A stretch of 41,247 nucleotides of DNA. Source: Candidatus Uhrbacteria bacterium. Lineage in GTDB: Bacteria > Patescibacteriota > Patescibacteriia > JACRJV01. Of this stretch, positions 17,288 to 26,433 are shown piece by piece. The position numbers were made by a program, and so were the translations under genes. The first letter of the stretch is position 1, and each line of letters starts with the position of its first letter. The DNA lies in NCBI GenBank assembly GCA_016215325.1, contig JACRJV010000006.1, forward strand, positions 1-41,247. The letters run 5' to 3'. The notes beneath the pieces are model-generated. The model did not search any database, was not told the DNA's origin, and saw nothing but the letters and a program-made list of their open reading frames with translations.

Positions 17288-18812
17288 TAAACAGCGATGC
17301 GCCGACAATCCAGATTGGGTTATCAATGATGTTGCCGTAGACAAATAACGGGACGCCGACAACGAAACTTACCAGCACTCCCCAGAAGACTCCTTTGGCA
17401 TCCAAACGCTTCCAGTATAGGCTCAGAATGGTGGGCACAACCACGCAGGCGGCAACGGTGTTAAAAATCCACCACAAGTGTTTAAGACCAAATCCCGGAA
17501 TATTGTTTGCGGCCATGGCGACGACCAAACCCGCAATGGTGATCGCGATCATTGCTTTGCGGGAATTCTTTACCCCTTGGTCATCGAGCTGTGCCCCGTG
17601 TGTTTTTTCTTCTGACGTGAGGGTTTCGCCCATATCAATTTTTTTCAATACCTCTTTCTCTCTGTCTGTATACCGGACGACATCGGTGACATACAGAGAA
17701 CTCGCCGCCACCACCCCAGAATCGAGCGTAGAGAATAACGCGCTCAAAAGCATGATCACGAACAGCGCGATGGCACCCGTGGGCAACAAGGCGCTGACAG
17801 CGGCGACTCCGATCATGGATGGATCGACGCCATTGGGCAATGTGATCCCTAACGATGGATTGGCCGCGAGAAATCCCAAACTCGACAAAGCAACCGGTAC
17901 AATGCCAAACATGATGGCGCCAAAAGCAAATGATCGGACAAGATTCTCTTTTTTGATCGCGAACGCCCGCTGCCAGTATTGCTGGTCTGAAATTGCTCCG
18001 GAGATGAGACCGATCGCTGTGACAATCCCAAACGAGAGGGCAACGCCGGGATCAAAAATATTCGTCAACTGCCCCGTGACTCCACCAAAGCCCTGCGTGA
18101 CTTGGCTCCACCCGCCAGCGGCGACGATGGCCCAGGGCACGATAATGAGCCCCGCGATGATCAAACAAAACTGGATCAAATCCGTGACAAATGAGGATTC
18201 GAGTCCCGAGATGAGCGCGTACGCCAGCATAATGACCGCCATCAATACCATCGCGTTGACGAGCCCAATCCCGGTGAGTACGCTCACGAGATTGCTGCCG
18301 GCAAACAGTTGTACCGTCACTGCCATGAGTTGGTAGAAAAAGTACGGGAAGAGGTACATTTTGTGGACCCGTTCACTGCCCAAACGATACTTGATCCATT
18401 GAAGTAGGGTATAGCCGTAGGGAAGTTTTTCACGAATGCGGGGGGCAAAGAAAATGTACAAAAGTAACGCCACAATGTTTGGCGCGGTGAACCAAAAGAT
18501 GCCAGGGAGCCCCTGTTGATACGCTGATTGGACCGAAATAAATAATGCTGGCGCCCAAATCCAGGACGCGGCGATGCTCGCGGAACCCAGCCACCAACTC
18601 ACATTGCGTTCGGCCACCAAAAACCCTTGGATCGAGCGGTAGCGTTTCCAACGGGCAAAGAAGTAGGTGAGCGTCACCATGAATATTCCGTAGAGAGCCA
18701 GTACGAGATGCCCTTGCACCGCTGTCAAGCTTTTGAGTGTATCCATACAGAAAGAGTTAAGGAGTACAGGGAAACAGTCGAATTTGACTGTTAACGGGGT
18801 ATGGTATAACAT
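17163..18812 (-). CDS. Sodium:solute symporter (SSS family)
   Basis: Multi-TM protein; FLVAERNVSWWLGSASIAASWIWAPALF; likely start MDTLKSLTAVQG at ~18746. Confidence 0.88.
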   Translation of the reverse strand: MLYHTPLTVKFDCFPVLLNSFCMDTLKSLTAVQGHLVLALYGIFMVTLTYFFARWKRYRSIQGFLVAERNVSWWLGSASIAASWIWAPALFISVQSAYQQGLPGIFWFTAPNIVALLLYIFFAPRIREKLPYGYTLLQWIKYRLGSERVHKMYLFPYFFYQLMAVTVQLFAGSNLVSVLTGIGLVNAMVLMAVIMLAYALISGLESSFVTDLIQFCLIIAGLIIVPWAIVAAGGWSQVTQGFGGVTGQLTNIFDPGVALSFGIVTAIGLISGAISDQQYWQRAFAIKKENLVRSFAFGAIMFGIVPVALSSLGFLAANPSLGITLPNGVDPSMIGVAAVSALLPTGAIALFVIMLLSALFSTLDSGVVAASSLYVTDVVRYTDREKEVLKKIDMGETLTSEEKTHGAQLDDQGVKNSRKAMIAITIAGLVVAMAANNIPGFGLKHLWWIFNTVAACVVVPTILSLYWKRLDAKGVFWGVLVSFVVGVPLFVYGNIIDNPIWIVGASLFIILVSTAFCLLFSRKEHQSFAYAIPHNGGRSTSGANEGAAE

Positions 18813-18819
18813 ATAGAGT

Positions 18820-18837
18820 GAGTGGCAAATACCACCA
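18820..18837. promoter_or_regulatory. Predicted operator in the SSS/TrmB intergenic region
   Basis: Minus-strand GGTGGTATTTGCCACTCA-type box (plus strand GAGTGGCAAATACCACC). Confidence 0.65.
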
Positions 18838-18892
18838 CTTTGTTATCTCCCTGACTCTTCCCTTTATCGCGGAAGCCTCTTAATTCTCGTCT

Positions 18893-19645
18893 ATGTATCG
18901 AGAAGTATTAGAAGAAATCGGCCTCTCTCCGAATGAGGCAAAGATCTATGAGGGGTTGTTGGACATTGGCATTGCTTCGGTCCCGGCGATTTCTCTCAAA
19001 ATCGGCGTGCATAAACGCAATATCTACGACATTATTCCCAAGCTCTTAAAGAAGGGTCTGATTTATCAAATCGCGGATACCAAAGAAAACCTCTATGCCG
19101 CATTGGAGCCTGAGAAGCTCTCGGATTTGATCTGGGAAAAGCAGGCGAAACTTAAAAATATTTTGCCAGCCCTGCAAGAGCAATTTAAAAAGACCGCAAC
19201 AGGAGAAGCGGTCTATATCTATAAAGGAGTGGAGGGGTTTAAAAATTATTTGCGCGATATCCTGACGGTTGGTGAAGACGTTTATTTTGTCGGAGCAAAG
19301 GGGGGATGGTTTGACGCGGACCTCCACATATTTATTCAGAAATTTTTACGCCAGGCGCGGGAGAAAAAAATTAAGTACTTTCATATCTTTGATGCGGAGG
19401 TCAAAAAATTTGCCCCTGACCTTTTGAAGGAATTGGGCAAGCCGTATCGGTTCTTACCCAAACAATACTCAACCACAGGGGCTATCGATATTTTTGGAGA
19501 CCACGTGGTGACGTTCTCGGGGCTCACACTCAAAGATATCACGGAGGATGTTACGCTCGTTGTTATCGTCAATAAAAAATTGGCGGATTGTTATCGGACA
19601 TGGTTCAAATTTATTTGGGATCATTGTCGTTCTTCTTCGGTTTGA
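18893..19645 (+). CDS. TrmB-family regulator (paralogue of 13873-14625)
   Basis: IGLSPNEAKIYEGLLDIGIASVPAISLKIGVHKRNIYD...FVGAKGGWFD...YRFLPKQYST. Confidence 0.8.
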   Translation: MYREVLEEIGLSPNEAKIYEGLLDIGIASVPAISLKIGVHKRNIYDIIPKLLKKGLIYQIADTKENLYAALEPEKLSDLIWEKQAKLKNILPALQEQFKKTATGEAVYIYKGVEGFKNYLRDILTVGEDVYFVGAKGGWFDADLHIFIQKFLRQAREKKIKYFHIFDAEVKKFAPDLLKELGKPYRFLPKQYSTTGAIDIFGDHVVTFSGLTLKDITEDVTLVVIVNKKLADCYRTWFKFIWDHCRSSSV

Positions 19646-22600
19646 AAGGAATTCGGTAGTTGCAAGATGCCGTTGCTGGCGACCACCGGTTTGAGTTCGG
19701 GCTCTGGTGTGGGCCATTGAGGCCCAGGGGCCACGGGTTCGCGGATAATGAGCAACAGGAGGCTGCCGGCAAGGATGCCCGTAAACACCATTGTAGGCAA
19801 TTGAGAATTTTTTTGAAGCGGGATGGTTGTTGTCTCTGTTGGCGCAGGGGCAGAGAGGAATGCAACATCGTCGATCGTGCGAGCGCGTAACCGGTTGGAG
19901 GTGGTGGTGTGCTCAATGACGCCCGTGATCCGTACTTGTTCCTGGGGCTGCGGGATGCGCGGGAGGCCTACGGGCGGAATTACGGCGATCTCGGATTCTT
20001 CGTCTTCCACGAGCCAGGACTTGGTGCGCACATCGCGGATGGAAGCCGTGATGGTGACTAGATCGTTTGTCTCTCGATCCACCACATCCGCAATCGCCAT
20101 GGTCGTTGGGCTGGGAGCGATGCCGTGTGCTTGGATCGCAACATCCGATGGGTCGTTTACTCGGATGGCCGTACCGGTTTGGGTAACCGAAATCTTCCCA
20201 TGAATTTGAACCCGATCGCCCACAGAGAGTGTTGGCCATTTGTGCCGACCAGAGAGTTTCACCAATGTTCCGCTGCCAGAAAGGGCGAAGGCAGACCCCC
20301 CGAAGGTTGCAGGGGTTGCGCTGACAACGCCAGAGGCGATGACAGCCGTGTTGCGCTCCAATTCATTAATTTCCGAGAGCGTCACGGTTTGCACCGCACC
20401 TGTTTTGGCGGTTGCCCGCGTGGCTGCCGCCCCCGTTTGTTGGGATGTGTCGCTGTGTGCTTCGGGGGATGCGAGTGCAATTGTGTCGTGTACGCTACCG
20501 CTCGTAATCCCGTCGCTCACGGTGAGGGTGGCGGTCAAGCGTTTTTGCGCGGGCATGATTTTTTCAACGGCCATGCCATCGAGCGTTGTGCCATCGGAAA
20601 ATGCCCAGTGATAGGTAATGGGTTGACGGTCTGGGTCATAGCTATCGGACGCATCAAACAAGAGGATTTCGCCTTGGGCGGCCGTGGGAGCGATCCAGAA
20701 TTGGGCAACCGGGGCGTGGTTGGGGTCGGCAATCGCGTTTGCAATGCCGACGGTAGGGGTGGTGGTCCACTGCCAGCGCCCTTCGGAAGAGAGCGCATAG
20801 CTCTGGCCTTCGGTCGAAGCAGGCGGGTATGCTACGCGGTCAAGCTCTTTCTCCGTGATGCGTCCTTTTGCGTCTTTTTCTTCGACGAGCAGTCTGATAG
20901 TGGCGCCGGAATTGGGAAGTGGTGGAATCGTTTCGGACAGCGCCATTAGAGTACTGCCGGCTAACCGAAACGGCGTGATATTCGTGCGAGCGCCGCCGCG
21001 GACTTCGATGATCAGGCGCGGGAGTTCGATCGCCGCAGGAGAACGATTAACGAGTTCGATCCATTCATGACCACGGTCAGCGCCGATGGGGTTGGGCAGC
21101 ACTTCGTTGATGAGTAGAAGTGGCGCCGATCCTGCCTTGTTGGTTGTTGGAGCATTCGCGGCGTTCGGCGATTTGGCTGACGATCGCGTTGGGGGAGAAT
21201 TATTGGGCGCCACAACGGTATTGCGCCCCCTGGGCGTAGGGGTTGTCGTGACGGCAAAATCTTTTTTGAGCGATCCCGAACGGTAGCCATCCACCACGCG
21301 AGCCACACTCCAGGGGTCGCGGGCTACCGGCGCATTGGTTGACTCGGAATCACCCCAATCGCCAAAGCGCACCTCATCCACGATCTGCCGGTTTTCGTTT
21401 TTGAGCACAATGTGGTCACCACTATTGTTGAGTGACCCCTTGGGGCTGGTCACGAGATAATATCGATCCGCATCCGAGGCTCCGATAACCCCAGTTATTG
21501 TCGTCATGCTGCCCGACCCGTCCTCGATGGTCCAACCGTTGAGCGATACGGCCACCGTTTCTTTGTTGATGAGTTCAATCCATTCCGTGTCGCCGTCTGC
21601 AGGATCCGAGACAAATTCATTAATCATGACGTTGGGCATCACGGTGGCGCTGGAATTCGGAGATTGCCCTCGCGATGATACGGTGGAAGCCGGAGGCGGG
21701 GGTGCGACCACTTGATTGGTTGATCCCTTCGTGGCACTCGTGCTCACATACCAATCAATGTTGTCCGCTTCTGTATCTTTGCCGTCGGGGTATCGATTGA
21801 GTGTTGCGCCTTGCCCCGGCGTTGAAGCATTGTCCAGCGCATTGCCATCATCAAAGGATCCGTAGGTCATGCGGTCGATCATTGCACTGGTTGCATCTCT
21901 CAGAATCACCGTGTCCCCATCGTTATTGAGGTGAGCGCTGGTGAGTTCCACGACAAACCAGCGATTGGTGGGAGTCGCGTCAAGGGTGGATATCACCCCT
22001 TTTCCATCTTCAATCGTCCAACCCGTGATAGAGAATGGGTCGCCACTAAAATAGAGTTCGATCCATTCATTCCCTCCGCTCTCCGGCCGGGGCAGGATTT
22101 CGTTGAGGCGGACAACGGAAGCGAGAGGAGCGGATTGCGCGGCAGTGTTGGTTGCCTCTGAACTGTGAGCAGTGTCCGCTGATGATGCAGTGGAAGTTGC
22201 GGAGGATGTTGTTGTTGAGGTGTCATTTGACGACTCTGAAGATGCGGACGTGGAGGATTGGTTGGAGGGTGCATTTGATGATTCGGATGACGATTGTGTG
22301 GTTGTTGTTTCCGTTGAAGTTGCGGCATTGGAAGAACTCGCGGAAGTCGTTGTGGAAGTTTCTGATGACGTTGTTGCGGAAGAAGTCGCTGATGCGTTCG
22401 CCTCCGTTGAAGTTGTTGATGTTGTTGTAGACCGTGTATTCGATGTTGAAGAATCGGTAGCCGTGGTCGTTGAGGATGTTGATGATGTTGATGATGTATC
22501 CGAGCTTGATGTTGGGATTGCCGGTTGAATGGGGCTTTGGCTACCTCGTGCGGTGGGCGATGGGTTGGGTACAAAATCCGTAGCATTGTTGTCGGTATCC

Positions 22601-23118
22601 GTGCCATTGCCTTGCGCATCGGCCGGCAGCCGCTGGAGTGATTGCCCCGATGCAGGGGCAGCAGCGGCGCTGCCTTCGGGTGCGTCGCCCGTGCCATACC
22701 CGATGCGGTCCACGATCGACGCGTCGGTGGGGTTGGGCAATAGGGTGGTTGTATTCACGAGGAAGATATTGCCACCGGCTCCGGCCATGGAGAAGCTCGA
22801 GTGTACCATGTCCGCCGTGCCGGCAACACCAGAGTCGTTATGAGCGGCAAGATAATACCCGTGCGCCGCAATGGTAGCGCCGCTGGGAAAATTCTTTTTT
22901 TGAAACGTCGATCCCGTTGCGCTTTTGTATTGCAGTGAAAATGTCGAGAGATCAACAGGCGAGACCGTCGGATTGTAGAGTTCGATCCACTCATCATTGG
23001 CCGTTGTGCCTGCAACTTGGAGTTGGCTTATGACGACATGACTGGTTTCGGCAGCCACGGGCGAGCTCGTTGCTGCGAGAGTGATGAGCACGGTCCATAC
23101 GAGGGCGAGTCGTCGCAT
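19621..23118 (-). CDS. Secreted/surface protein with multiple lamin-tail domains, a PKD-like domain and an OB-fold-like segment
   Basis: Signal peptide; repeated VISQLQV...DEWIELYNPT / INEFVSDPADGDTEWIELINKE; Ser/Thr-rich linker; APVAQFWIAP...LLFDASDSYDPDRQPITYHWAFSDG; C-terminal TM segment. Confidence 0.85.
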   Translation of the reverse strand: MRRLALVWTVLITLAATSSPVAAETSHVVISQLQVAGTTANDEWIELYNPTVSPVDLSTFSLQYKSATGSTFQKKNFPSGATIAAHGYYLAAHNDSGVAGTADMVHSSFSMAGAGGNIFLVNTTTLLPNPTDASIVDRIGYGTGDAPEGSAAAAPASGQSLQRLPADAQGNGTDTDNNATDFVPNPSPTARGSQSPIQPAIPTSSSDTSSTSSTSSTTTATDSSTSNTRSTTTSTTSTEANASATSSATTSSETSTTTSASSSNAATSTETTTTQSSSESSNAPSNQSSTSASSESSNDTSTTTSSATSTASSADTAHSSEATNTAAQSAPLASVVRLNEILPRPESGGNEWIELYFSGDPFSITGWTIEDGKGVISTLDATPTNRWFVVELTSAHLNNDGDTVILRDATSAMIDRMTYGSFDDGNALDNASTPGQGATLNRYPDGKDTEADNIDWYVSTSATKGSTNQVVAPPPPASTVSSRGQSPNSSATVMPNVMINEFVSDPADGDTEWIELINKETVAVSLNGWTIEDGSGSMTTITGVIGASDADRYYLVTSPKGSLNNSGDHIVLKNENRQIVDEVRFGDWGDSESTNAPVARDPWSVARVVDGYRSGSLKKDFAVTTTPTPRGRNTVVAPNNSPPTRSSAKSPNAANAPTTNKAGSAPLLLINEVLPNPIGADRGHEWIELVNRSPAAIELPRLIIEVRGGARTNITPFRLAGSTLMALSETIPPLPNSGATIRLLVEEKDAKGRITEKELDRVAYPPASTEGQSYALSSEGRWQWTTTPTVGIANAIADPNHAPVAQFWIAPTAAQGEILLFDASDSYDPDRQPITYHWAFSDGTTLDGMAVEKIMPAQKRLTATLTVSDGITSGSVHDTIALASPEAHSDTSQQTGAAATRATAKTGAVQTVTLSEINELERNTAVIASGVVSATPATFGGSAFALSGSGTLVKLSGRHKWPTLSVGDRVQIHGKISVTQTGTAIRVNDPSDVAIQAHGIAPSPTTMAIADVVDRETNDLVTITASIRDVRTKSWLVEDEESEIAVIPPVGLPRIPQPQEQVRITGVIEHTTTSNRLRARTIDDVAFLSAPAPTETTTIPLQKNSQLPTMVFTGILAGSLLLLIIREPVAPGPQWPTPEPELKPVVASNGILQLPNSFQTEEERQ

Positions 23119-23136
23119 AAAACGATGATGTTCGTT

Positions 23137-24609
23137 CTATAGTGCAGTGTCCATCTCGGGGGAGGGTTGGATCCCTAGTTGTGATAAAGCCAACGCTGCA
23201 ACATTGGTGAGTGCCCCGTTGGGAGCAATGGCCTGCTTACCTCCGCCGATAAACCACAGCGGTACGGGGTTGGCGGTATGCGCGGTGTGCGATGTGTTAT
23301 TCTGGGGATCAAACATCTGCTCGGCATTGCCGTGATCGGCCGTAATGATAACGGCGAATCCCTCCTGTTGGGCGGCCGGGACGAGCCGCGTAAGGCATTG
23401 GTCGATGGTTGTGCAGGCCTTGATGGCGGCTGCGATGTTGCCCGTGTGCCCGACCATGTCGGCGTTGGCGAAATTGATCACGATCACCGGGTAGCGGGGG
23501 AGATTGGCGATGGCCGCATCGGTAATTTCTTTGACTGACATTTCCGGAGCCTGGTCAAAGGTTTTGACATGTTTGGATGGCACCAGAATACGATCTTCGT
23601 TTTGGTAGGGTTGTTCGCGAGTGCCATTAAAAAAATACGTGACATGGGCGTACTTTTGCGTTTCGGCAATTTTGAGTTGTTTGAGCCCATGGTCGGAAAC
23701 AATTTGCGTGAAGTGCCCTTCGATCATTTGGCGGGGGAACGCGACGGAGGCATCGATCCCTTCCACGCCATAGGGGGTCATGGTGGTGATATGGAGACGT
23801 TCAACTCGCTGGGATAGCCCAGAGACGATCTGGCGCATACGGTCGGCGCGGAAGTTGAAAAAGATTACGCTGTCGTTGGGTTTGATTGTGGCGCTGGGAT
23901 TGAGGATGATCGGTTCGACAAATTCATCGAAGACGTTTTTTTGTTCGCTTGCGGTGATCGCATCGGCGATAGAGTCCGTGATTGTGCCTTGACCATTGAC
24001 CATAGCATCGAGCGCGATGGTGGTACGATCGAGGTGGTTGTTGCGATCCATGGCATAGAAACGGCCCATAACCGTGGCAATGACTCCGAGCCCAGTTTTT
24101 TGCAAATGGACCTTGAGTTGGTTTAAGTATTTCATTGCGGATTGCGGGGGGGCATCGCGGCCATCGAGAATGGTATGGATTGCCACCTTTTTGACCCCAT
24201 ATTGTTTTGCCATGGTGATGAGCGCGAATACATGATCGATGTGCGAGTGCACGCCGCCGTCACTCAATAACCCTACCAGATGCAGCGTACCGCCCGTGCG
24301 CTTCGCATGCTGGCAGCTCGCCACCAGCGCCGGAGTATCAAAAAAATTGCCAGCGGCAATTTCGTGATGGATGCGGGTGAGTTCTTGGCGGATCACACGC
24401 CCCGCGCCAATATGCATGTGGCCGACTTCGCTACTGCCCATCTGGCCCGGGAGCAACCCGACTGCTTCGCCGGAGGCGACCAGCGTGCTGTGTGGATAAG
24501 CGTTCCAGCATTGTGTAAGGAAGGGGATTTGAGCCTGCTTGATGGCATCGTGCTCGTCGTTCTTGCCAACACCCCAGCCGTCGAGGATGATTAAAAGTAG
24601 TTTTTTCAC
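23137..24609 (-). CDS. gpmI: 2,3-bisphosphoglycerate-independent phosphoglycerate mutase
   Basis: LLLIILDGWGVG; LPGQMGSSEVGHMHIGAGRV; ITADHGNAEQM. Confidence 0.95.
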   Translation of the reverse strand: MKKLLLIILDGWGVGKNDEHDAIKQAQIPFLTQCWNAYPHSTLVASGEAVGLLPGQMGSSEVGHMHIGAGRVIRQELTRIHHEIAAGNFFDTPALVASCQHAKRTGGTLHLVGLLSDGGVHSHIDHVFALITMAKQYGVKKVAIHTILDGRDAPPQSAMKYLNQLKVHLQKTGLGVIATVMGRFYAMDRNNHLDRTTIALDAMVNGQGTITDSIADAITASEQKNVFDEFVEPIILNPSATIKPNDSVIFFNFRADRMRQIVSGLSQRVERLHITTMTPYGVEGIDASVAFPRQMIEGHFTQIVSDHGLKQLKIAETQKYAHVTYFFNGTREQPYQNEDRILVPSKHVKTFDQAPEMSVKEITDAAIANLPRYPVIVINFANADMVGHTGNIAAAIKACTTIDQCLTRLVPAAQQEGFAVIITADHGNAEQMFDPQNNTSHTAHTANPVPLWFIGGGKQAIAPNGALTNVAALALSQLGIQPSPEMDTAL

Positions 24610-24730
24610 AATACTTGTCGATCCTAAGAAGCTAATCAGCTAAGAACCTTATGGTGATATTATCATGCGGGAGTTGAGCCGTAAATCAAGTTCGTGTACA
24701 CTGTGATTGACTTGAGGTGGGGGGATCCGC

Positions 24731-24812
24731 GCCGGAGTGGTGGAATTGGCAGACACACCAGCTTTAGGAGCTGACGCCGCAAGGCGTGTGGGTTCGACTC
24801 CCACCTCCGGCA
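24731..24812 (+). tRNA. tRNA-Leu (anticodon UAG)
   Basis: GCCGGAG...CTCCGGC acceptor, long variable arm, TTTAGGA anticodon loop, GGTTCGACTCC T-arm; no encoded CCA. Confidence 0.95.
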
Positions 24813-24893
24813 AATTCGCCTTGGAAGGGTTCGTCCGGTCATTCGACCGGACGTCCGGAGTTTATCTCCGGGCGAGTCCTCTCGGAGGCAAGT

Positions 24894-24968
24894 GGCCAGG
24901 TAGCCAAGTGGTAAGGCGGGAGTCTGCAAAACTCCCACGCGCCGGTTCGATTCCGACCCTGGCCTCCA
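24894..24968 (+). tRNA. tRNA-Cys (anticodon GCA)
   Basis: GGCCAGG...CCTGGCC acceptor, CTGCAAA anticodon loop, GGTTCGATTCC T-arm, encoded CCA. Confidence 0.95.
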
Positions 24969-24982
24969 GTTTTTTGTTTACT

Positions 24983-25954
24983 ATGGTGCGACTGCGCAGT
25001 TACGGTCAAATGCCTGAGGATGCTGCATGGCAACAACACCATGCCGCTCGCAAGCGCTGGGAGTTGGAGCAGGAGCGCGTTTCGGATTCTGTTTTAGAAA
25101 AATACCTCGAAGATATTCATTTTGAGGATATTGATTCGTATCTTCAAAAAGAATGTCGGCGATCCGGCAGCGTCGTTGATGCCGACCATCCCATCACAAA
25201 GGAATCCTTTTTTATTCTGCCGAGCGTTCAAGAGACGGAGAGCGATCTCCTTTCGGATGCTCCAAGAGATGATATTGCAACGCACCGCGCCGCGAGCCGG
25301 CTGATCGAGCTTAATCCCGACCGTCTCCGCACTACGGCACGAGAGCTCGGGATCCTCCTCAACACTTGGTTGTTATTCGTCGTGTGCCATGAGGCCGTGC
25401 ACGATTACTCCTTTACACGGGTTCGGGGCGAACGGGAGTTCCATGAAATTGCCACGGTAACGAATATTTTAAAAGAACTTTTTTTGTTTTGGAAGGCACC
25501 GCCGGAACGCAGCATGCAGGTTATCAGCGGATACAAAAAAACAGAGTCGCGATATGGAGGAAAATCGGACGACAACATCCAAGGGGGACGCATGACGACG
25601 GTGAAGATATTAGAAATACTGGATGAAGGAGTAACAGACCACGTGGCGTTCGAGATGATGGAGAATTATCTGCGCCTGCACCCCGGCGCTCTCCCGAGGG
25701 AAGAATTTGAACACCTCCGAACCGTTTTTCGCAACCCCAAGCAGAAAATGGGCCATGCCCGGGCCATGGCGCTGGTTGATGAGCTTATCGACGGCCTCCA
25801 CCAAGAAAGCCGCTTGGATCGTACGGTGGTTTGGGGCGCGATCAAACGCGGGAAGTTCGGCGCGGACAATGTTCATGACCCGGAAACAATGGCGCTCTTG
25901 AAGGCTGCAATGCCCGAACCTCTCATGCGAAAATTATTGCGTCATAACGGATGA
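24983..25954 (+). CDS. Uncharacterised HExxH-containing protein (putative zincin)
   Basis: LLFVVCHEAVHDYSF followed by EILDEGVTDHVAFEM. Confidence 0.65.
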   Translation: MVRLRSYGQMPEDAAWQQHHAARKRWELEQERVSDSVLEKYLEDIHFEDIDSYLQKECRRSGSVVDADHPITKESFFILPSVQETESDLLSDAPRDDIATHRAASRLIELNPDRLRTTARELGILLNTWLLFVVCHEAVHDYSFTRVRGEREFHEIATVTNILKELFLFWKAPPERSMQVISGYKKTESRYGGKSDDNIQGGRMTTVKILEILDEGVTDHVAFEMMENYLRLHPGALPREEFEHLRTVFRNPKQKMGHARAMALVDELIDGLHQESRLDRTVVWGAIKRGKFGADNVHDPETMALLKAAMPEPLMRKLLRHNG

Positions 25955-26024
25955 TTCTGGTCAAGCCAGATGACGGCGGCGGTGATATTTTTGCCGTCAC
26001 TCGGTTTAGTCACTCGGTTTAGTC

Positions 26025-26052
26025 TTGACAGCAGAAAAATAAGTGCTATACT
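26025..26052 (+). promoter_or_regulatory. Strong promoter
   Basis: TTGACA (26025-26030), 16-nt spacer, TATACT (26047-26052). Confidence 0.6.
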
Positions 26053-26109
26053 TCCAGCACTTTTGTTGAAAAGTCAATAAATTGGAAGTTTTTGAGAGCA
26101 ACAAGAGCT

Positions 26110-26141
26110 CCTATTCCAACAGATTGGTAGGAACTTTTTTT
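26110..26141 (+). terminator. Terminator/attenuator-like hairpin
   Basis: CCTA-tt-CCAA-caga-TTGG-TAGG-aac-TTTTTTT. Confidence 0.5.
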
Positions 26142-26336
26142 ATCCCGAACCTATCGGGGTACCCTTGTGCCCCTGGACTGCCGAACGGTTTCGACTGCGC
26201 GTCAGCCCACGCACCCGAAAAAGTTTCCCACCAGTCTGTGGGGATAGGAGAGAGGTCATGAGCCCGGAGATATCCTTACGATGTCTTTGAAGAACGCGCG
26301 GCGAAAGCCACACGTTTTTTGTTTAGGTGATACCGG

Positions 26337-26409
26337 GTCATCCTGAACGAAGTGAAGGATTTTGCATATAATTGTGAGCGATGAGATTCTTCGCTTTGCT
26401 CAGAATGAC
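26337..26409. repeat. Imperfect palindromic REP/MITE-like repeat
   Basis: GTCATCCTGAACGAAGTGAAGGAT ... GATTCTTCGCTTTGCTCAGAATGAC. Confidence 0.65.
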
Positions 26410-26433
26410 GGTTACGCACGTTGACAATTGAAT

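Noticed and set aside
17395-18336. 313-aa plus-strand ORF
   Set aside because: Antisense to the clearly recognisable SSS symporter; no protein-like features
22140-22520. Possible CRISPR or tandem repeat array
   Set aside because: Degenerate Ser/Thr codon repeats in a coding linker, without regular repeat-spacer structure
22172-22528. 118-aa acidic repeat ORF (plus strand)
   Set aside because: Reverse-strand reading of the Ser/Thr-rich low-complexity linker of the lamin-tail protein
24737-24982. N-terminal extension of the HExxH ORF
   Set aside because: It reads through tRNA-Leu and tRNA-Cys; the real start is probably ATG 24983
26165-26330. Possible tmRNA 5' domain (GGTTTCGAC at ~26194)
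   Set aside because: No T-arm (GGTTCRANTCC) or matching acceptor strand, and no convincing ALAA-type tag, were found downstream; a 9-nt match is expected by chance at this scale
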